Translations under genes and position numbers: made by a program
Shown here: in pieces, positions 5,506-7,986 of the stretch
Numbering within the stretch: position 1 is the stretch's first letter
How the letters are laid out: every line of letters starts with the position of its first letter
Source: Euryarchaeota archaeon UBA439
GTDB taxonomy: Archaea; Thermoplasmatota; Poseidoniia; Poseidoniales; Thalassarchaeaceae
DNA length: 7,986 nucleotides
Assembly (NCBI GenBank): GCA_002497245.1
Contig: DANB01000025.1
Coordinates: forward strand, 1-7,986
Direction of reading: 5' to 3'
The notes under the pieces: model-generated
Database searches by the model: none
What the model saw: only the letters and a program-made list of their open reading frames with translations
Told to the model about the DNA's origin: nothing

Positions 5506-7128
5506 TCAATTATTGATTAATTCCCCTCGAACGAATTTGATGTACCGCTGCTCCTCGTTTTCTTCGAAGGGATGTATTCCTATATTTTGTTGATAAGCAA
5601 TGCCTATCCATGACCCATCATCACTGATTACTGTCTCAAAGAAGTCATGTAATGCATGCACATCTGAATTTTCTTCTTCATATGCGGTAACAATATGCAG
5701 AGGTTCTGGATCTGCAATGGTAAAATCCCATTGTTCGCCTTCTTCCGGCTCTTTTAACGCACCAGCATAAAGGTACCATTCTTCCCCTTCTACGTAATCA
5801 CCCTCTAGTTCTCCATCATCAAAGTCTAATCCATAGAATGCTAGAGTCACTATGTTTTCTTCACTAATACTTACAAAAGGATACATCTGTATTCCATTAA
5901 TATGTGATACATTCCAAGTTGACCAATTAACTCCATAGTCATATGACAATGCAATACGTAGCTCCCAAGCACCAATACCTCCATTCGGACAATCAGCCCA
6001 AACCACTGCCACAGTCCCCTTCTCGTTTGTATTTACTACAGGATATCCTTCTGGGCAGTTTCCTTCTCTTGGCCCCACTTCAATTGGCGATTGCCATGTC
6101 CCATCTGTTAAACCGGTTCCTCTTCCATAATCATCACTTATACGAACAATAACAGTTCCTGTTGCTGAATCAGCATTCTCTTGAGCGATATAAACATATG
6201 AACCATGTCTTTGACTGGCTATAGTACTCCACCCTCCTGGAACTGCATAGCATTGACTAAATGTCAGTCCTCCATTTTCTGAGTGATAATACCAGTATCT
6301 ACCTACATCACCTGTACATTCAGGAGGAGAAGCTCCTGAGTTTCCTAAATAGTGAATTATTCCGTCTCCTTGTGCTGCAACCCAAGGTCGATCATCGGCA
6401 GCCATTGTATTCATTCTCTGACATAATCCAGTATCGTAGGAGGTTCCATTATCCGAAAGAGTGTGCCACCAATTGTCTTCCAATGTTGTGTCAAGATAGT
6501 AAACAGTATCTTGCGAATCCACTGAAATATCTCCTTCATCACCGAGACATTCTGAACCTCCTGCAAAGTAATTTGCAGTAAATGAATTTCCAGGCGTCGA
6601 TCCAAAATTTTCACCATGACCCCATGTTGTACCATTATCATAAGATGCCCAGAACCAAGAAGCCCAGTAGTCCCAACTCGTTTGTGCACCGTCTTCACAA
6701 GCATACCATGGTCCAGGCTCACCGCCTAAGACTGGGAAAAAGGGATTACTTTCTCCACCCCATCTCAAATCTTTATGGGCAGTAATGAACATATTCCCAT
6801 TGCTTGTTATTGAGATACTTGGTTCGTATCCTATACCGAACTCTGGTAAATCTTGTCCATTTGCATCATCGACACATTCTGGATGCCTTGGCATATATTG
6901 GCTCTCACTCCATGATATAGAGATTTCATCTGTTTCATTACCATTATTGTTCTCTGAGATTTTGTTATTGTCTAGCACAAATATCTGCATTGTAGCAATA
7001 AATAATATTAACACTAATAATATTGAGTTAATAGATAGTATCAATTTATGTTTATCCATTTTTTTACTCAACCCCATCCTTAAGTCTGTATCGGCCATAC
7101 CCTCTGGTATACTCTCTTCAGACTCCAT
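5506..7128 (-). CDS. Membrane-anchored Asp-box (BNR/sialidase-like) beta-propeller protein
   Basis: A 540-residue protein with a short charged N-tail, one hydrophobic helix (29-51, following KKMDKHK) and a large polar, acidic domain. It is probably tethered to the cell surface facing outward. No signal peptidase or lipobox site is evident. Asp-box motifs of sialidase-type propellers (SxDxGxTW) occur at SYDNGTTW (162-169, perfect), SENGGLTF (283-290), SDDYGRGT (331-338, partial) and SYDYGVNW (395-402). Eight cysteines lie between residues 85 and 380 (85, 144, 194, 236, 271, 293, 358, 380) and none elsewhere, fitting disulfides in an exported domain. Several N-x-S/T sequons (N64, N165, N227, N401, N406) are present. 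Asp boxes are structural and do not prove sialidase activity, and I cannot assign the Arg triad. In-frame Met codons at 11, 18 and 24 are alternative starts; all keep the helix. Binding or glycan hydrolysis remain open. Confidence 0.87.
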   Translation of the reverse strand: MESEESIPEGMADTDLRMGLSKKMDKHKLILSINSILLVLILFIATMQIFVLDNNKISENNNGNETDEISISWSESQYMPRHPECVDDANGQDLPEFGIGYEPSISITSNGNMFITAHKDLRWGGESNPFFPVLGGEPGPWYACEDGAQTSWDYWASWFWASYDNGTTWGHGENFGSTPGNSFTANYFAGGSECLGDEGDISVDSQDTVYYLDTTLEDNWWHTLSDNGTSYDTGLCQRMNTMAADDRPWVAAQGDGIIHYLGNSGASPPECTGDVGRYWYYHSENGGLTFSQCYAVPGGWSTIASQRHGSYVYIAQENADSATGTVIVRISDDYGRGTGLTDGTWQSPIEVGPREGNCPEGYPVVNTNEKGTVAVVWADCPNGGIGAWELRIALSYDYGVNWSTWNVSHINGIQMYPFVSISEENIVTLAFYGLDFDDGELEGDYVEGEEWYLYAGALKEPEEGEQWDFTIADPEPLHIVTAYEEENSDVHALHDFFETVISDDGSWIGIAYQQNIGIHPFEENEEQRYIKFVRGELINN

Positions 7129-7174
7129 AATACATCCAATAGACTCTATGCTTTGAGTTTCACCTATGATGAAC

Positions 7175-7184
7175 TAATTATTAA
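7175..7184 (-). promoter_or_regulatory. Putative TATA box for the propeller gene
   Basis: Read on the - strand, TTAATAATTA lies about 50 nt before the ATG at 7128. It would place a start site near 7154 and leave a leader of about 25 nt. A weak GGATG lies just before the ATG. Pattern-based only. Confidence 0.3.
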
Positions 7185-7221
7185 GCAATAATTGAAGATA
7201 CGAGTGGTGATCGTATGGGTA

Positions 7222-7249
7222 CCCTTGATATCGTATACGATACTAAGGG
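7222..7249. repeat. 28-bp imperfect palindrome with a perfect 14-bp core
   Basis: The core TATCGTATACGATA (7229-7242) is a perfect 14-bp inverted repeat. After a 2-base mismatch on each side, CCCTT (7222-7226) pairs with AAGGG (7245-7249). A second palindrome, GGGTACCC (7217-7224), overlaps its left edge. It sits 25 bp past the stop codon of the GC-rich membrane-protein gene and about 95 bp before the start of the propeller gene, both on the - strand. It could be a dimeric regulator site, a transcript-ending cruciform, or the boundary of an inserted segment. Confidence 0.7.
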
Positions 7250-7273
7250 GATTCAGTGGGCCGATACAGACGC

Positions 7274-7666
7274 TTACTCAGCAGGTGTGGCTTCGTCCAT
7301 GTTCCATCCGAGAACGCCCGTCAAAGCGGTCATCCCCCAGAGCACAAGCGGTGGAATGATTTCGCCGGAAAACTCAAACGTGTAATCCGTTGTTGCATAC
7401 GTAATTTCGAGACCGAGAATCGCGCACAATAAGAACCACACAAAGATCGGTCCAGCGATCACGGCTGCCAAACGAGCCTGCGCTCGCCCTTCGTTCATGA
7501 AGGCGGCGTAGAGCATGTAGACGGGGATGATGAGCATGATTCCTGCAATCATCAACTCGTTGTCGTTGTCCGGATCCAATTCCATGAGTACGCCGACAAC
7601 GGTGTGAAGCAAGGCCGTGATGACCAGCCACCACTTTGGCTTCTGCAATTCTGTTTTCAGGTCCAT
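7274..7666 (-). CDS. Four-helix membrane protein, 130 residues, GC-rich
   Basis: A small integral membrane protein of unknown function. Hydrophobic segments lie near residues 12-29, 38-57, 66-86 and 103-121, with a charged loop ELDPDNDNE after helix 1 and an acidic tail. GGAGG at 7674-7678 is 7 nt before the ATG, a good start. The loop between helices 2 and 3 reads MNEGRAQARLAAVIAGPI (57-74). It resembles LNEGAKGMWKIMIPGI (82-97) of the nine-helix protein, with the same helix order, so the two may share one module. Base composition differs sharply: 7321-7380 has 32 G/C of 60 and 7441-7500 has 36 of 60, against 16 of 60 at 1261-1320. Codon third positions are GC-rich, unlike all neighbours, which suggests transfer from a higher-GC relative. 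The reading frame is intact and codes convincingly. No homologue name can be given. Confidence 0.8.
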   Translation of the reverse strand: MDLKTELQKPKWWLVITALLHTVVGVLMELDPDNDNELMIAGIMLIIPVYMLYAAFMNEGRAQARLAAVIAGPIFVWFLLCAILGLEITYATTDYTFEFSGEIIPPLVLWGMTALTGVLGWNMDEATPAE

Positions 7667-7673
7667 CTTCAGG

Positions 7674-7678
7674 CCTCC
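7674..7678 (-). promoter_or_regulatory. Shine-Dalgarno site of the four-helix protein gene
   Basis: On the - strand GGAGG ends 7 nt before the ATG at 7666, fixing the start. A possible TATA-like CTTTAATC lies at 7717-7724 (- strand). It would give a start site near 7697 and a leader of about 30 nt; this promoter is only a guess. Confidence 0.65.
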
Positions 7679-7849
7679 ATATATGGTGTTAGATTCTTAT
7701 CACTCATGCTTAGGGCGATTAAAGAGCATACTTTAACAGTTGTTGAAACAGAAGTCCCTTTATGGAGTTTATACAGGTGATTTATTTTCCTCACTGGATT
7801 CAATTTCGAATGGATTTGGTTTGCAACCGAAAGCTGAAATTAACCCTCG
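7679..7849. other. Non-coding stretch before the repeat cluster
   Basis: With the repeat cluster this makes up the gene-free right end (about 7679-7986). It probably carries the promoter of the four-helix protein gene, which is read leftward. I see no convincing coding region, RNA gene or terminator in it. Its AT-rich composition is like that of the host genes, so the base-composition shift begins close to the start of the 7274-7666 gene. Confidence 0.5.
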
Positions 7850-7986
7850 TGATACCCTATGTACATACAGTCCACGCGTCGGTACCCCTATGGTTCGTAT
7901 TACACCATAGGGTACCCCTACTATACTCATGTGTAAACTAGGGTTGTACCTATACCCTGACTTATGCATACACTAGGGCCCCTCTA
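7850..7986. repeat. Cluster of AGGG/CCCT inverted repeats, partly at 30-bp spacing
   Basis: The last 137 bp hold repeated copies of TACCC(C)TA and its complement. TACCCTAT at 7853, TACCCCTA at 7883 and TACCCCTA at 7913 are exactly 30 bp apart; the blocks 7871-7900 and 7901-7930 match at 18 of 30 positions, including ten in a row. Inverted pairs: GGTACCCCTATGG (7881-7893) with CCATAGGGTACC (7905-7916), one extra C, 11-nt loop; AGGGTACCCCT (7909-7919); AGGGT (7940-7944) with ACCCT (7954-7958); AGGGCCCCT (7975-7983). The same GGGTACCC core recurs at 7217-7224 on the other side of the GC-rich gene. The window ends inside the cluster. Confidence 0.65.

Noticed and set aside
5506..7128. Calling the propeller a sialidase
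   Set aside because: Asp boxes occur in many non-sialidase propellers and the catalytic Arg triad, Tyr/Glu pair and FRIP-like motif were not identified.
5943..7156. Several + strand reading frames opposite the propeller gene (for example 6261-6581 and 6785-7156)
   Set aside because: The - strand frame has recognisable Asp boxes and a membrane anchor; the + strand frames are rich in His, Leu and Ser as expected of antisense frames.
7374..7634. An 86-codon - strand frame rich in Arg and His overlapping the four-helix protein gene
   Set aside because: It is an alternative frame of a GC-rich gene; the other frame has four clear membrane helices and a well-placed ribosome site.
7769..7969. A 66-codon reading frame on the - strand with a 10-residue phase (VGVPYGVIR / IGVPTRGLY)
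   Set aside because: The phase follows directly from the 30-bp DNA repeats, the frame spans palindromes, and there is no ribosome site. It is most likely a by-product of the repeat cluster.
7850..7986. CRISPR array, because of the 30-bp spacing
   Set aside because: Only about ten bases are well conserved per unit, units abut without unique spacers, spacing breaks after three copies, and no cas gene is present.

Overview
The window looks like a piece of a low-GC archaeal genome, most plausibly a planktonic marine euryarchaeon of the Marine Group II/III (Poseidoniales-like) type. This is an inference from gene content. It carries a TrmB-type regulator, an ABC1/UbiB-type kinase, a surface beta-propeller with an N-terminal membrane anchor, and TATA-like boxes about 25-50 nt before genes, alongside Shine-Dalgarno sites and a bacterial-type riboflavin enzyme. 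No rRNA, tRNA or ribosomal protein is present to fix the taxonomy. The left edge cuts a gene and the right edge lies inside a repeat cluster, which is compatible with the window being a whole contig end.

Layout. Positions 2-2238 (+) hold the 3' part of GTP cyclohydrolase II (ribA), then a PrxQ/BCP-like peroxiredoxin, then a TrmB-type regulator that overlaps the peroxiredoxin stop codon by one base. The regulator has a C-terminal domain that resembles V4R. Positions 2315-4303 (+) hold a second probable operon: an ABC1/UbiB-type kinase-like protein and a short-chain dehydrogenase/reductase, 3 nt apart. Positions 4378-5397 (+) encode a nine-helix membrane protein built from an internally duplicated four-helix module. 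A GC-rich hairpin lies in the convergent gap at 5398-5505. Positions 5506-7128 (-) encode a membrane-anchored, probably extracellular Asp-box (BNR/sialidase-like) beta-propeller. Positions 7274-7666 (-) encode a 130-residue four-helix membrane protein that is much richer in G+C than the rest. It lies between a 28-bp imperfect palindrome (7222-7249) and a cluster of GGGTACCC/AGGG-CCCT inverted repeats (about 7850-7986).

How the parts may work together. The peroxiredoxin and its overlapping regulator suggest a redox or ligand-responsive unit. The kinase-like protein and the dehydrogenase suggest a lipid or quinone-related unit. Three of the enzymes (peroxiredoxin, kinase, SDR) depart from their family active-site motifs in readable ways. 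The most original observations are three. First, the same four-helix module appears to occur three times: twice within the 339-residue protein and once as the 130-residue protein. Second, the latter gene sits in a GC-rich, repeat-bounded island that looks acquired. Third, the peroxiredoxin is coupled to a TrmB/V4R-like regulator. No CRISPR array, transposase, integrase or obvious defence system was seen.
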